NCBI GenBank assembly: GCA_965200235.1
Contig: OZ241339.1
Coordinates: 1,178,001-1,242,000, forward strand
Length of the DNA stretch: 64,000 nt
From: Azotimanducus chitobiosivorans
Lineage (GTDB): Bacteria; Pseudomonadota; Gammaproteobacteria; Pseudomonadales; Azotimanducaceae
Direction: 5' to 3'
Made by a program: the position numbers and the translations under genes. The notes under the pieces were generated by a model, which saw only the letters and a program-made list of their open reading frames with translations, searched no databases and was not told where the DNA came from. This document shows positions 1-8,765 of this stretch, piece after piece. How positions within the stretch are numbered: the stretch's first letter is position 1; the number at the start of each line of letters is the position of its first letter.

Positions 1-429
1 GCTTCCAAGTCGGCGCTCCTCCATGTAAAGGCGCCTGTGCTTGCGATGGTCGTACTACATTTACTATGACTGTTGTCTCGGTTTACGTTAAAAAAGCCTA
101 TGTTCGCAGTTGCCTCGGAGTTGCCCTCATTCGTTAGGGTCACCGTGAACCGGCCCGTCCGGGCGAAGGGCATTGCACCCAAGCCGTGGCCTCCCTGCCA
201 TTCGCAATAGCGGTTGCCCGGCGTGAACAGTGGCCTGTCCCCCGGCTGCAGGCACTGCCCGTACTTGACGGCGATAAGGCCGCCTTCCGGCAACACAGCC
301 GGCCCGGTCAGCGTGGCAGTGACCTGCGCCCCCGCCGGAGCCGATAGCGCCGCGAACAGTAGGACGGTTGCTAGTTTAGTAAAAAGTTGGGGGGGGGGGG
401 GGGGGGGGAGGTCTGGTGAGTCGTTTCAT
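1..429 (-). CDS. Secreted protein with poly-C tract in the leader (putative phase-variable, OFF; partial)
   Basis: The gene runs leftward out of the window. ATG at 429-427 has a good Shine-Dalgarno (AAGGA about 6 bases upstream) and starts MKRLTRP. A run of 20 C on the coding strand (389-408 as G) follows. As written the frame then hits TAA after TFY. If the tract had 19 or 22 C the frame would continue as QLFTKLATVLLFAALSAPAG, A, then QVTATL, a typical signal peptide with cleavage after AxA, followed by more than 110 residues with no stop up to base 1. No ATG, GTG or TTG lies in that frame between tract and signal, so the tract must be inside the gene. The mature part is a small Cys-containing extracellular domain that I do not recognise. 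Either slipped-strand phase variation or a homopolymer length error explains the break. The same design recurs at 13756-14434. Confidence 0.7.
389..408. repeat. Homopolymeric G(20)/C(20) tract
   Basis: Twenty consecutive G on the plus strand lie seven codons after a start codon on the minus strand. Lengths of 19 or 22 would join the start to a downstream signal peptide. Such tracts are classic slipped-strand mispairing sites, and are also prone to sequencing error. Confidence 0.9.
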
Positions 430-703
430 GATGTCTTCCTTCAGGTTGCCCGCCGGTGAAAACAGACAAGACCGCGGGCGGGCTGATAGGCATGCAACGC
501 GGATACTATCACAAAAGCTCGCAAGCGGTTGGGAGTCCACGTGTTTTCGTGGTTTTCGACCTGTCTGCCTGCCTGCGCGAATATCTGCAATGCGCTTTTG
601 ACAATAGTAAAAGCCCTGCCAGCGGCGATGCCTTGACGACTTGCGCAAGTGATACGATAGGCATCAAAAATAGGGAATGTGGACACCATTCCTACACAGG
701 CCG

Positions 704-1771
704 ATGAACCCGATTCTTCTCAAATGGCTGATGCGCGTCGGCATCGTCACGATTATCGTTCTCGTCGTGCTGTCGATCACGCGCAGCAAGCCTTTTGGCC
801 TGATGATGCTCGACAGGGCTGTCACTGCCCGCTTCGCTCAAGATGCCCTCGCTGATCGACCTGACGGCCTACATGTGCTCGTGTGCGGCGCTGGAGGGCC
901 GATGTTCGATGCGTCGCGCTCCGGACCTTGCCTTGCTGTGCAGGCCGGACCGCATCTTTTTGTCGTGGACGCCGGTACCGGCGGCGTGCGTAATTTGATG
1001 CGCTTCGGTGTCGCGGCCGGTCGCATTCAGGCGGTATTGCTGACCCATGCGCACTCGGATCATATTGACGGCCTTGGCGAGCTCGGCATGCAGCGCTGGG
1101 TGGGCGGCAATCACACCACGCCTCTGCCAGTGCACGGCCCGCCCGTCGTCGAGGACGTGGTTGCTGGATTCAACCTCGCCTACGGCGCCGACTTCGGCTA
1201 TCGTGCCGAGCACCATGGCGAGACGGTCGCGCCCATTGCAGGCGGCGGCCTGCAAGCAATGCCATTTGACCTGCCTGACGATGGCGAAACGTGGCTTGTG
1301 CTGGAAACCGAAGGGCAATCGCCGGTGCGAATCTCAGCCTTTCGCGTGTCGCATGACCCGGTCGATCAGGCCGTTGGCTATCGCTTCGACTATCGTGAAC
1401 TGTCGCTCGTGATCAGCGGCGATACCTCCTATTCAGATAATCTGATTGCGCACGCCGAAGGCGCAGACCTGCTCGTTCACGAAGCCCTGTCGAGCGAACT
1501 CACAGGCCACATGGAGCAGGCGCTCAAAGCCGCTGGCAATGATTCCGCTGCCAAGATCATGGCTGATGTCCCGGATTATCACGCAACACCGGTGGAAGCC
1601 GCGCGATCGGCCGCCGAAGCTGGCGCCGGGCACCTCGTCCTCTACCATATCGTGCCGCCGCTGCCGACCGCTGCGTTCGAGCGCATCTTCCTTGACGGCG
1701 TACACGAGGCGTTTGATGGCGAAGTAACCTTGTCGGTTGACGGCACCATCGTCTCCGCCGGAGTACTGTAA
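704..1771 (+). CDS. Membrane-anchored MBL-fold metallohydrolase
   Basis: A 355-residue protein with an N-terminal membrane anchor (about residues 10-27) followed by a metallo-beta-lactamase fold. The metal motif HAHSDHIDGL fits HxHxDH, and downstream Asp/His ligands are suggested by VISGDTSYSD and LVLYHIVPP near the end. The overall layout resembles ribonuclease Z/arylsulfatase-type MBL hydrolases, but the substrate cannot be told. An ATG at 677 is an alternative start; 704 puts the hydrophobic segment at the N terminus and is preferred. The stop codon is followed directly by the ATG of the FAD oxidoreductase gene (TAA-ATG), so the two are likely co-transcribed with pyrE. Confidence 0.8.
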   Translation: MNPILLKWLMRVGIVTIIVLVVLSITRSKPFGLMMLDRAVTARFAQDALADRPDGLHVLVCGAGGPMFDASRSGPCLAVQAGPHLFVVDAGTGGVRNLMRFGVAAGRIQAVLLTHAHSDHIDGLGELGMQRWVGGNHTTPLPVHGPPVVEDVVAGFNLAYGADFGYRAEHHGETVAPIAGGGLQAMPFDLPDDGETWLVLETEGQSPVRISAFRVSHDPVDQAVGYRFDYRELSLVISGDTSYSDNLIAHAEGADLLVHEALSSELTGHMEQALKAAGNDSAAKIMADVPDYHATPVEAARSAAEAGAGHLVLYHIVPPLPTAAFERIFLDGVHEAFDGEVTLSVDGTIVSAGVL

Positions 1772-3160
1772 ATGACTGAGACCACGCATCACAACGGCAG
1801 TTTCTGGTTTGACTCGCTTGGAGACATTGAGTCGCTTCGAATCCCTGACGTGCTTCCCAAACAGCTTGATGTCGCTATCGTCGGCGCTGGCTTCACCGGG
1901 CTGTGGAGCGCCTACTATCTGAAAGCCAAGCAGCCTGAACTTGCTATTGGCGTCTTTGAGGCACATCGAATTGGCTTTGGTGCGAGCGGTCGCAACGGCG
2001 GCTGGTGCATGGGCACTGCCGAAGGGATCTCATCAATGCTACAGAGCGATTCTGAACGCGCCGAAGGCGTGAAGCTGATGCGTGCCATGCAGGATACCGT
2101 CGATGAAGTCGGGCGCGTGTGCCAAGCGGAAAACATCGACTGCCATTACGCCAAAGGCGGCACGCTGACCATCGCCCGCTACCCGCACGAAGTCGATGCC
2201 ATGAAAAAGGCGATTGACTTCAGGCATTCACTTGGCTTCAGCGATGATGACTTCACTTGGATACCGCCTGAAGCCGCATCAAAGCGCCTCGCCGCGCGAC
2301 CGAATCTAGGCGCGAGCTATACCAAGCACTGCGCTGCGATTCATCCCGCACGCCTTGTACGGGGCCTCGGCGACACCGTCCGTGCGAAGGGGGTCGAGAT
2401 CTTTGAGGACACGCCGGTACTTGGCATTGAACCCGGCACAGTGACGACGCGGCGCGGACAAATCAAGGCAAGCAAGATCCTTCGCGCCACTGAAGGCTAC
2501 ACCGGATCCATTGGCGGACAAGCGCGAACACTGATGCCGCTCTATACACACATGATCGCGACCGAACCGCTGTCCGACGACACTTGGCAGGACATCGGCC
2601 TTGCACATCGCGAGACCTTTGACGATGGCCGGCATTTGACGATTTACGGTCAGCGCACGCTTGACAACCGCCTTGCGTTCGGCGGCTGTCTTGAATATTA
2701 CTTCGGTTCAAAGCTGCTGCCAGTCATGCCTGAACGCCATCCCAACTTTGAGCGCGTCGAAGCGTCCATGAAAGCGATGCTGCCGATGTTGAAAGATGTC
2801 AAGATCACGCACAAATGGGGCGGTCTCTTCGGCGTGCCTAGGCGAGGACGGCCCTTCGTGCAGTTCGATGTCGAGACCGGCATCGGCGCCGCAGGCGGCT
2901 ATGTCGGAGAAGGCGTGGGCGCTTCCAACCTCGCGGCGCGCATCCTCTCCGACTTGACGCTCGAACGTTCCACCGACCTTACCGAGCTCGCATGGGCGCG
3001 TGAAACGCCGGCCGTTTGGCCAGGCGAACCTATTCGCTGGCTTGGGAGCCACGCCGTCAGACTGATCGGCAGCCAGGCGGACGCATCGGAAGCAAGGACC
3101 GGCCGCCCATCACGCTGGGCGGGCCCGCTCTTGGGCGCGTTGATCGGACGATTCGAATGA
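1772..3160 (+). CDS. FAD-dependent oxidoreductase, DAO/PuuB-like
   Basis: A 462-residue flavoprotein of the D-amino-acid oxidase (DAO) family. The dinucleotide-binding motif VGAGFTGLWSAYYL is at residues 37-50, FGASGRNGGW follows as in gamma-glutamylputrescine oxidase, and GAAGGYVGEGVGASN near the C terminus is the second FAD contact. The likely reaction is oxidative deamination of an amine or amino acid with O2. The actual substrate is unknown. It sits between an MBL hydrolase (abutting) and pyrE (ATGA overlap), which suggests one transcript without explaining a common pathway. Confidence 0.85.
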   Translation: MTETTHHNGSFWFDSLGDIESLRIPDVLPKQLDVAIVGAGFTGLWSAYYLKAKQPELAIGVFEAHRIGFGASGRNGGWCMGTAEGISSMLQSDSERAEGVKLMRAMQDTVDEVGRVCQAENIDCHYAKGGTLTIARYPHEVDAMKKAIDFRHSLGFSDDDFTWIPPEAASKRLAARPNLGASYTKHCAAIHPARLVRGLGDTVRAKGVEIFEDTPVLGIEPGTVTTRRGQIKASKILRATEGYTGSIGGQARTLMPLYTHMIATEPLSDDTWQDIGLAHRETFDDGRHLTIYGQRTLDNRLAFGGCLEYYFGSKLLPVMPERHPNFERVEASMKAMLPMLKDVKITHKWGGLFGVPRRGRPFVQFDVETGIGAAGGYVGEGVGASNLAARILSDLTLERSTDLTELAWARETPAVWPGEPIRWLGSHAVRLIGSQADASEARTGRPSRWAGPLLGALIGRFE

Positions 3161-3789
3161 CCCTGCGAGCGGAGGCGTCAGCCTTTATTGAACTCCTTTT
3201 CGAATCCCGCGTCCTGCTGATCGGCGACTTTGTGACCAAGGCAGGCCTGCACACGCCCTACTTCCTCAACTTTGGCAATCTCGCCACCGGCCAAGCGCTC
3301 GCCGATCTCGGCAAAGCTTATGCTGCGCGAATCCAAGACTGGGGCATTGAATTCGACATGCTCTTCGGCGCCGCCTACAAGGGCATTCCAATCGCCACTG
3401 CCACCGCCTTCGCGCTCGCGGAAATGAGCGATACGCCAGTCAAGGTCGGCTTCAATCGCAAGGAAACCAAAGATCACGGCGAAGGCGGCGACGGTCTCGG
3501 CGCGCCGCTCGAAGGGCGCGTCCTGCTACTTGACGACGTGACATCCGCTGGCACCACTGCGCGAGAAATGCAGGCGCGAGTGCAGGGTTCAAACGCTGAG
3601 TTCGTCGGTATGCTCGTTGGCGTGGACCGTCAGGACCCAAGCGAAATCGCCGGGCAGACCTCCCTTGAAGCCGTCAGCGAGGAAATCGGCGTGCCGATCA
3701 AGAGCATCGTCACCAAAGCCGACATACAAACCTTTGTGAGCGGCGATCCCAAATGGGCGGAATTCGCCGACGTGTTGAGGGGAAACTAG
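3157..3789 (+). CDS. pyrE: Orotate phosphoribosyltransferase
   Basis: A 210-residue enzyme of de novo pyrimidine synthesis (orotate + PRPP to OMP). The PRPP-binding loop VLLLDDVTSAGTT is at residues 122-134. GDFVTKAGLHTPYFLNFG near the start, FGAAYKGIP at about 70 and GFNRKETKDHGEGG at about 98 match the substrate-contact and flexible-loop signatures of bacterial OPRT. The start is ATG 3157, which overlaps the previous stop as ATGA; an upstream in-frame ATG at 3016 would lie inside the FAD gene and is rejected. Length matches the family (about 210). Confidence 0.95.
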   Translation: MTLRAEASAFIELLFESRVLLIGDFVTKAGLHTPYFLNFGNLATGQALADLGKAYAARIQDWGIEFDMLFGAAYKGIPIATATAFALAEMSDTPVKVGFNRKETKDHGEGGDGLGAPLEGRVLLLDDVTSAGTTAREMQARVQGSNAEFVGMLVGVDRQDPSEIAGQTSLEAVSEEIGVPIKSIVTKADIQTFVSGDPKWAEFADVLRGN

Positions 3790-3804
3790 CGGCTTGCGCC
3801 ATCG

Positions 3805-3948
3805 TCAGCGACGCTCCGGCTGCCCCGCCTCAATGAGGCCCGTCTGCGAGCGCACATAGGGCAGCACGTCGATGTCGAGGTCGCTCGACACCTCAAGCCG
3901 CCAGTCGCCCGCGCCCGGCGCGAACTGTTGTTGGCCGCTAGCATACAT
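3805..3948 (-). CDS. Small hypothetical ORF downstream of AAA+ ATPase
   Basis: A possible 47-residue protein starting MYASGQQQF and ending GLIEAGQPERR, beginning 13 bases after the stop of the AAA+ ATPase on the same strand. The composition (acidic, LEVSSDLDIDVLPYV) looks like real protein rather than shadow. There is no recognisable domain and the Shine-Dalgarno is weak. It could be a C-terminal remnant of a longer gene. Confidence 0.35.
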   Translation of the reverse strand: MYASGQQQFAPGAGDWRLEVSSDLDIDVLPYVRSQTGLIEAGQPERR

Positions 3949-3961
3949 CGTTCTGGGTCCC

Positions 3962-5188
3962 TTATCGCTCGTGATACGCACCACCTGACGGAGCCCCTTC
4001 CTGATCTTCCTGCACCTTGACACGCTGTTCGATGTAGCTTCGCATCGATGGGATCGGTATCGTGAGGTTGCCAGACGCATCTTCCTGCACCACACCACGA
4101 CGCACAAGTTCCTCGTATGCATCGTCGGACGGCAGCATTTTCTCAAGACGCGGCTCGTCGGCATAGGCACGCTCGATCATCTTGTAAATCTCGAATGGAT
4201 CCACACCCCCATTTTCAGGAACGGTGTTGATCAGTTCACGAAGAAGCGGTGATGGGATGCCCTCGGTACGCCCAAGATAGTATTCAGCCCGAAGCGCTTC
4301 TGAGCGTTGTTGTATTGCGTTGAGGTCACATGCGCCGAGCTGACCATCTGTTCCTATCAATTCTTCACCGAGCGAACGAAGGGTATTCGTCAGATGTTGT
4401 GGCCAGCCCATGCACTCATCCACAACAAGCCGCTTGAGTGGTGCGATGTCATACCCACTCGAATCGATACCGAAATCCTTGTTGTTGAGAAACGCCTCCA
4501 ATGAAGCGACGATTTCATCTTCATGGAGCGGCTGGAGTGTCCGCTTATTCTCGGAGGCAAGCCTTGAAACACCAAGCGTTCTCAGCTTTGCGCTTGTGCC
4601 ACTCAATCCACCAGCGACTAGAAATACATTCCCAACACCCCCTTCATGAAGGGTTTGGAGAACGGAACTTCTTCCGTTCGAGAGATCTCCAACAGCATTC
4701 TGGGCCTCGTCAAGAAAAAGCACGAGCGGTTTATCGCTCTGACGAAGCCCCATCAACTGCTGAACCGTTTTGATGTCTTCTGGGACCGAGAGTGATGACA
4801 CACCAATTTCCCCACCGACAACCTTGAGGTCAACACCGCCTTGTTTCGTGGTTCGGTGTTCTGGTTTCGCTCGTTCGGCACGTTCAGGATCAAGCTGTTC
4901 AAACACGTCAAATAACGCGACACCGGGCGATTCGATGAGGGGCGCACGCAAAGTCGCGGTATCACATTTATCCCGAATGTTCGCTTTGATGTGGTTGAGC
5001 AGCGCTGTTTTACCAGCCCCAGGTGCGCCTTGAAAAATGACGGTATTGTCTTCCGTATCCCCATCTTTCAGGTTGTCAAGTGATCGTTGCGCAATCGCCA
5101 TCTCATGCGCACGGCCTGTGAAGAACAGCGGGCGTGTACGATCTGTTTTCTTGACGTATTTTTGCAGACGGGTTGGGTCGAACTGCAT
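3962..5188 (-). CDS. AAA+ ATPase, orphan
   Basis: A 408-residue soluble P-loop ATPase. Walker A GAPGAGKT is at residues 54-61 and Walker B LVLFLDEAQNA at 155-165. An N-terminal segment with RPLFFTGRAHEM precedes the P-loop, as in AAA_22/STAND-like ATPases. A helical C-terminal half (residues 230-400) may be winged-helix. There is no partner nuclease or effector domain in the protein. It is monocistronic apart from a possible 47-codon ORF after it. Function unknown; ATPases of this type occur in both housekeeping and defence settings. Confidence 0.75.
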   Translation of the reverse strand: MQFDPTRLQKYVKKTDRTRPLFFTGRAHEMAIAQRSLDNLKDGDTEDNTVIFQGAPGAGKTALLNHIKANIRDKCDTATLRAPLIESPGVALFDVFEQLDPERAERAKPEHRTTKQGGVDLKVVGGEIGVSSLSVPEDIKTVQQLMGLRQSDKPLVLFLDEAQNAVGDLSNGRSSVLQTLHEGGVGNVFLVAGGLSGTSAKLRTLGVSRLASENKRTLQPLHEDEIVASLEAFLNNKDFGIDSSGYDIAPLKRLVVDECMGWPQHLTNTLRSLGEELIGTDGQLGACDLNAIQQRSEALRAEYYLGRTEGIPSPLLRELINTVPENGGVDPFEIYKMIERAYADEPRLEKMLPSDDAYEELVRRGVVQEDASGNLTIPIPSMRSYIEQRVKVQEDQEGAPSGGAYHER

Positions 5189-5308
5189 CAGACGGTTCTG
5201 TAAGTTGTTGAAACCAAATTGATTTTAGCATGGATGGCACAGGCTATCGCCGTTGATACGCACCACTGTCGGCAACAAACAGCTTGTCAACTTTCGTATA
5301 TAAGTCCC

Positions 5309-6568
5309 CTAAAAATACCGCGCCAGCCTGAGGTAGAGCCTCGCTCCGCCGCCTGATGTCATGCCCGCCTTTGCGCCATCGCTCGAAAGCGCAAGCCCGC
5401 GATACTCATCGCCGAGGTCATTGCCGAAGCTATAGGTCACGCCGACATCCACACTTGAAAAGTCGCTCGGCAAAAATGTTGCCCGAAGTTGCACCAGCAT
5501 GCTGCTATCAGCAAGGTTTGCCAGCACCAGGCCGCCGTAGTTCCAGCGAAGATCAGGCGTGAAAACGGCACTCATCGCAAGATAATGCTTGCCAGCAGTG
5601 ACCAGCTTGCCGCGCGCAAGACGCTCGGCGAGCGCTGGACGGAGGCTGTCGAGCACTGGACGGTCCTCTCCGAAACCGTTGTAAAAATACTCGAGCAGCA
5701 GGTTCACGAGGGTGTCGCCCCAAGACAGCGTCGCGTCTGAATTGATCACGGCCGAAACGCGGTGCGCACCTTCCCGTGTGCTCGTCAGCACAAGGTCGCC
5801 GCGAAGCAAGAGCTCGCCAATAGGCTGAGAATAGCCGATGCCATAGATCTCTTCTTCATAATGGCGCATCGCAAACGCTTCAAGGTCACTTGCATTGATC
5901 GGGCTGTGCCACCTGACGCCGTAAGAGCCACTTGAGGCCGCGACATCGCCGCTACGCCCGCGCCGAGCCACGGCGATGGCTTGTATCTCCTGACCGCCCG
6001 AAAAGCGGTGTTCGACGAGCACCATGTCGTCACCGGGCTTGTATTCGGTGTCCACCGCCACGGGCGAGAATGGGTTCAGCACATCGACAGGCTGGAAGAT
6101 CAGGCCGTTGCCCCAACTGAGTGCTTGGCGGCCGAGGCGCACGCGCCAAGCGCGGTTGCTCCAGCCGATGGATGCGCGGTCAAAACGGTGCCAGAGCGCG
6201 TGTTCCCCACCGCGATCGATGCCCCATGAGAGATCAAAGGCTCTTGCGTCGTCGCCAGCGGGCAGACTGTTGAGCGAGTCATCCTGCGCATTGTCAAAGG
6301 TGGACAAGTCGCCGCGCCTGACAATCAGTTGATGATGCAGTGCGAATTCCCAGCCCGATTCACTCCATTCATAGAGGCTGCGCACATCAGCGCTCGCGTC
6401 CGAATAGTATTCGCCAAAGGCCGAGCGCAACGTGTCCTCTTCCGGCAAGCTGCCGATTGAACCGAATGCGCTGATGCGCATCTGAAAGTCGCTTGTCGCG
6501 TGCAAAGCGCCGCTCAGGCACACGAGGAGAAGTCCGCTCACCCCTGCGGCGAGCTTATGCACGCTCAT
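5309..6568 (-). CDS. Putative outer-membrane beta-barrel protein of an ABC export operon
   Basis: A 419-residue protein with signal peptide (MSVHKLAAGVSGLLLVCLSG, cleavage after ALHA). The body alternates aromatic/hydrophobic and polar residues and ends in LRLARYF, a terminal Phe as in outer-membrane barrels. I do not recognise a named family. ATG 6568 is chosen because it starts the signal peptide; the frame is open further upstream. It overlaps the end of the ABC ATPase gene by 14 bases and is the last gene of the LolA-like/FtsX/ATPase operon, so it is probably the outer-membrane partner of that system. Confidence 0.7.
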   Translation of the reverse strand: MSVHKLAAGVSGLLLVCLSGALHATSDFQMRISAFGSIGSLPEEDTLRSAFGEYYSDASADVRSLYEWSESGWEFALHHQLIVRRGDLSTFDNAQDDSLNSLPAGDDARAFDLSWGIDRGGEHALWHRFDRASIGWSNRAWRVRLGRQALSWGNGLIFQPVDVLNPFSPVAVDTEYKPGDDMVLVEHRFSGGQEIQAIAVARRGRSGDVAASSGSYGVRWHSPINASDLEAFAMRHYEEEIYGIGYSQPIGELLLRGDLVLTSTREGAHRVSAVINSDATLSWGDTLVNLLLEYFYNGFGEDRPVLDSLRPALAERLARGKLVTAGKHYLAMSAVFTPDLRWNYGGLVLANLADSSMLVQLRATFLPSDFSSVDVGVTYSFGNDLGDEYRGLALSSDGAKAGMTSGGGARLYLRLARYF

Positions 6569-7244
6569 CCGATACGATTCGACCATCTCGAAGTTGCAGC
6601 CTGCGTCGCGCATAGCTTTGCACAACGGGATCGTGCGTTGCCGTCAAAATAGTCACCTCGCGTTCTTCATTCAATTGAGCGAAGAGCTTGAGAAGGGACT
6701 CTGTCGCGGCCGAGTCGAGATTTGCGCTTGGTTCGTCGGCAAGCAGCAGCGCAGGCGACGTCGAAATCGCACGCGCCACCGCAACGCGCTGCTGCTGCCC
6801 ACCTGAAAGCTCTCCCGGACGGCGCTCCGCAAGGTCTGCGAGGCCCACACGCTCAAGCAGTTCCATGGCAGTGGCCTTGCGCGTGCGCGCATCAACACCT
6901 TGCAGCTGCAGGATGAACTCGACATTCTCGCGTGCGCTCAGCACCGGAACGAGATTGTAGGCTTGGAAGACAAAGCCAAGCCTGTGCAGGCGAAGGTCGG
7001 CAAGTTCGCGCTCGCTCAATGCGCTCAAATCCTCCCCGTCAACGACGATCTCGCCCGAAGTCGGCCGATCTAGTCCACCGATGAGATTGAGCAGCGTCGA
7101 TTTGCCTGAGCCTGACGGCCCGGCAAGGCTGACAAACTCCCCAGCGTCCATCGCAAAATCCACCCGATCAAGCGCGACCACAGGCAAGGTGTCTGGGTTG
7201 TATATGCGTGAAAGCGCTCGGCAACGAACAATGGCGCTCGACAT
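6555..7244 (-). CDS. ABC transporter ATPase, LolD/MacB type
   Basis: A 229-residue ATP-binding subunit. Walker A GPSGSGKST is at residues 42-50; the signature LSGGQQQRVAVARA and Walker B LLLADEPSANLD follow. The sequence belongs to the LolD/FtsE/MacB group, which pairs with FtsX-fold permeases, and two such permeases lie immediately upstream in the operon. The start is ATG 7244, only a few bases from the end of the 263 bp palindromic element that separates it from the permease gene, so the element forms part of its mRNA leader. Confidence 0.92.
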   Translation of the reverse strand: MSSAIVRCRALSRIYNPDTLPVVALDRVDFAMDAGEFVSLAGPSGSGKSTLLNLIGGLDRPTSGEIVVDGEDLSALSERELADLRLHRLGFVFQAYNLVPVLSARENVEFILQLQGVDARTRKATAMELLERVGLADLAERRPGELSGGQQQRVAVARAISTSPALLLADEPSANLDSAATESLLKLFAQLNEEREVTILTATHDPVVQSYARRRLQLRDGRIVSDERA

Positions 7245-7250
7245 GACTAG

Positions 7251-7513
7251 TGCTCCGTCAAACTAAAAATGAGGTGTCAGCGCGCCCACAAGCGCCCAGA
7301 TGCAAGGCGCGGCCCGCAGGGAATACCTGGCCGTATTTCCAAGGGCCGCAACGCAGCAGATGGGCGCTTGTGGGCGCGCCCTTCGGGTGGCTGCGGGCAG
7401 TCCCCGTGCGGCGTTGCGCCGCTTGGAAATACGGCGGGGTATTCCCTGCGCGACGCGCCTTGCACGGAAACTGCCCGCAGCCACTGACACCTCATTTTTA
7501 GTTTGACGGAGCA
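7251..7513. mobile_element. Triple-hairpin palindromic (MITE-like) element, copy A
   Basis: A 263 bp non-coding element flanked on both sides by CTAG (probable 4 bp target duplication). Including these, the outer arms 7247-7280 and 7484-7517 are a perfect 34 bp inverted repeat. Inside are two more hairpins: arms 7281-7298/7361-7378 (18 bp, perfect) and 7387-7401/7470-7484 (15 bp, perfect, extended further after two mismatches). The hairpin loops carry one conserved core (contains CGCAGGGAATA and TTTCCAAGGGC) in opposite orientations. A second copy, with different arm sequences but the same core and layout, is at 58674-58934. It lies inside an operon, between permease and ATPase. No ORF in it looks real. 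Confidence 0.85.
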
Positions 7514-8764
7514 CTAGCCTTGCAGCGCCACAAGCGGGCGTAGGCGCAGTGCCCGCCACGCCGGATACAGGCTCGCAACCAAGCCGAGAACGAAGCTCAA
7601 GACGACAAGCCGAATAATATCGGCAGGCAGAAGCTGCGGCATGATCACGCTGCGCATACCGAATGTGTCGAGGCCTTGACTAAAGCCAGCGAGATCAATA
7701 CCGTCTTGAAACAGATACACGAGGCCAGCGCCGACCAGAATACCGAGCACAAGGCCATAGAATACGACGATTTGCGATTCGAGCACGATCTGCACGAGTA
7801 CCGATGCGGGACGCATTCCAAGGGTGCGCAGCATGCCGATCTCGCGAATGCGCTCGAACACCGAAGTGAGAAGCGCGTTCACAAGCCCGAACGAAAGCGC
7901 GATCCAAAGAATGGCAAACCAGATGTAGAAGGCAAAATCCGCAAGCTCGACCATCTGGGCGATTTCCGGATTGAGCTCGCGCCAATCAAACACGTTCATG
8001 TCAGTGAAGGCGGAATCTGACTTAAAAGAGGTCTTCGCGCCAGCTTCAAACTCGTCTGCATTGAGACGCATCGATACCTCGGTGTAGGCAGTCGTATCCA
8101 GGTTCGACTGCAAATTCTTGATGCCGGTAAAGGCGATGATGCGCTCGACCGAAGGCTGCTTGGCGCGATACAGTCCGGTAATGCGGTAGCCGATTTCACG
8201 TGACACGCCGTCCGCACCTTCGGTGATGACCACAACGCGCCGCCCGACGCCAGTCTGCAATCGCTGTGCAAGCGCCGCGCCTATCAACAGCTTGCCGTCT
8301 TCAGGCCCTTCGAGCCCTTCGCCTTCGATTTCGGATTCGCCAAGGAACGAGATGGAGAGCTCGGCTTGCGGGTCCACGCCGACAAGCTCGATGCCGCGCG
8401 TCTCGCGCTCGCTCATCACGACGCCCGGCAAGCTGATGCGCACGGCCCAGCCCATGACTTGACTCGCCGGAACGTTCGGGCGCCAGGTGTCATCGAGCGC
8501 GAAACTGTGATTGATGGATGGGTCGTCCCGATAGCCCGCGGCGAGCACCTTGATATGACCATTGAGCGCGGCGATCACATCGACCTGCATGCTGCCTTGG
8601 AAGGCGCGAATGAATGAACTTGCAAACACGAGGCCGACCACGGCAAAGGCAATCGATACAAGCAAGAGGCTGTTTCGCCGACGATGCCGCCAGAGATTGC
8701 GCGATGCGAGCTGCAGAAGAAGCGTGAGGCTCATGCGCCGCGGCACATCACGACGACTTCGCAC
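7514..8764 (-). CDS. ABC transporter permease, FtsX/MacB-type (second of pair)
   Basis: A membrane subunit of about 406-416 residues: an N-terminal TM (NSLLLVSIAFAVVGLVFASS), a periplasmic domain of about 200 residues, then three TMs at the C terminus including VNALLTSVFERIREIGMLRTLG, typical of FtsX-fold permeases. GTG at 8764 has GAGG 8 bases upstream and follows the preceding stop by one base. ATG 8734 (MSLTLLLQLASRNLWRHRRR) is an alternative start. The TAG stop (7516-7514) lies within the CTAG at the edge of the palindromic element. The partner permease is directly upstream. Probably moves lipoproteins, lipids or another envelope substrate. Confidence 0.85.
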   Translation of the reverse strand: MRSRRDVPRRMSLTLLLQLASRNLWRHRRRNSLLLVSIAFAVVGLVFASSFIRAFQGSMQVDVIAALNGHIKVLAAGYRDDPSINHSFALDDTWRPNVPASQVMGWAVRISLPGVVMSERETRGIELVGVDPQAELSISFLGESEIEGEGLEGPEDGKLLIGAALAQRLQTGVGRRVVVITEGADGVSREIGYRITGLYRAKQPSVERIIAFTGIKNLQSNLDTTAYTEVSMRLNADEFEAGAKTSFKSDSAFTDMNVFDWRELNPEIAQMVELADFAFYIWFAILWIALSFGLVNALLTSVFERIREIGMLRTLGMRPASVLVQIVLESQIVVFYGLVLGILVGAGLVYLFQDGIDLAGFSQGLDTFGMRSVIMPQLLPADIIRLVVLSFVLGLVASLYPAWRALRLRPLVALQG

Positions 8765-8765
8765 A

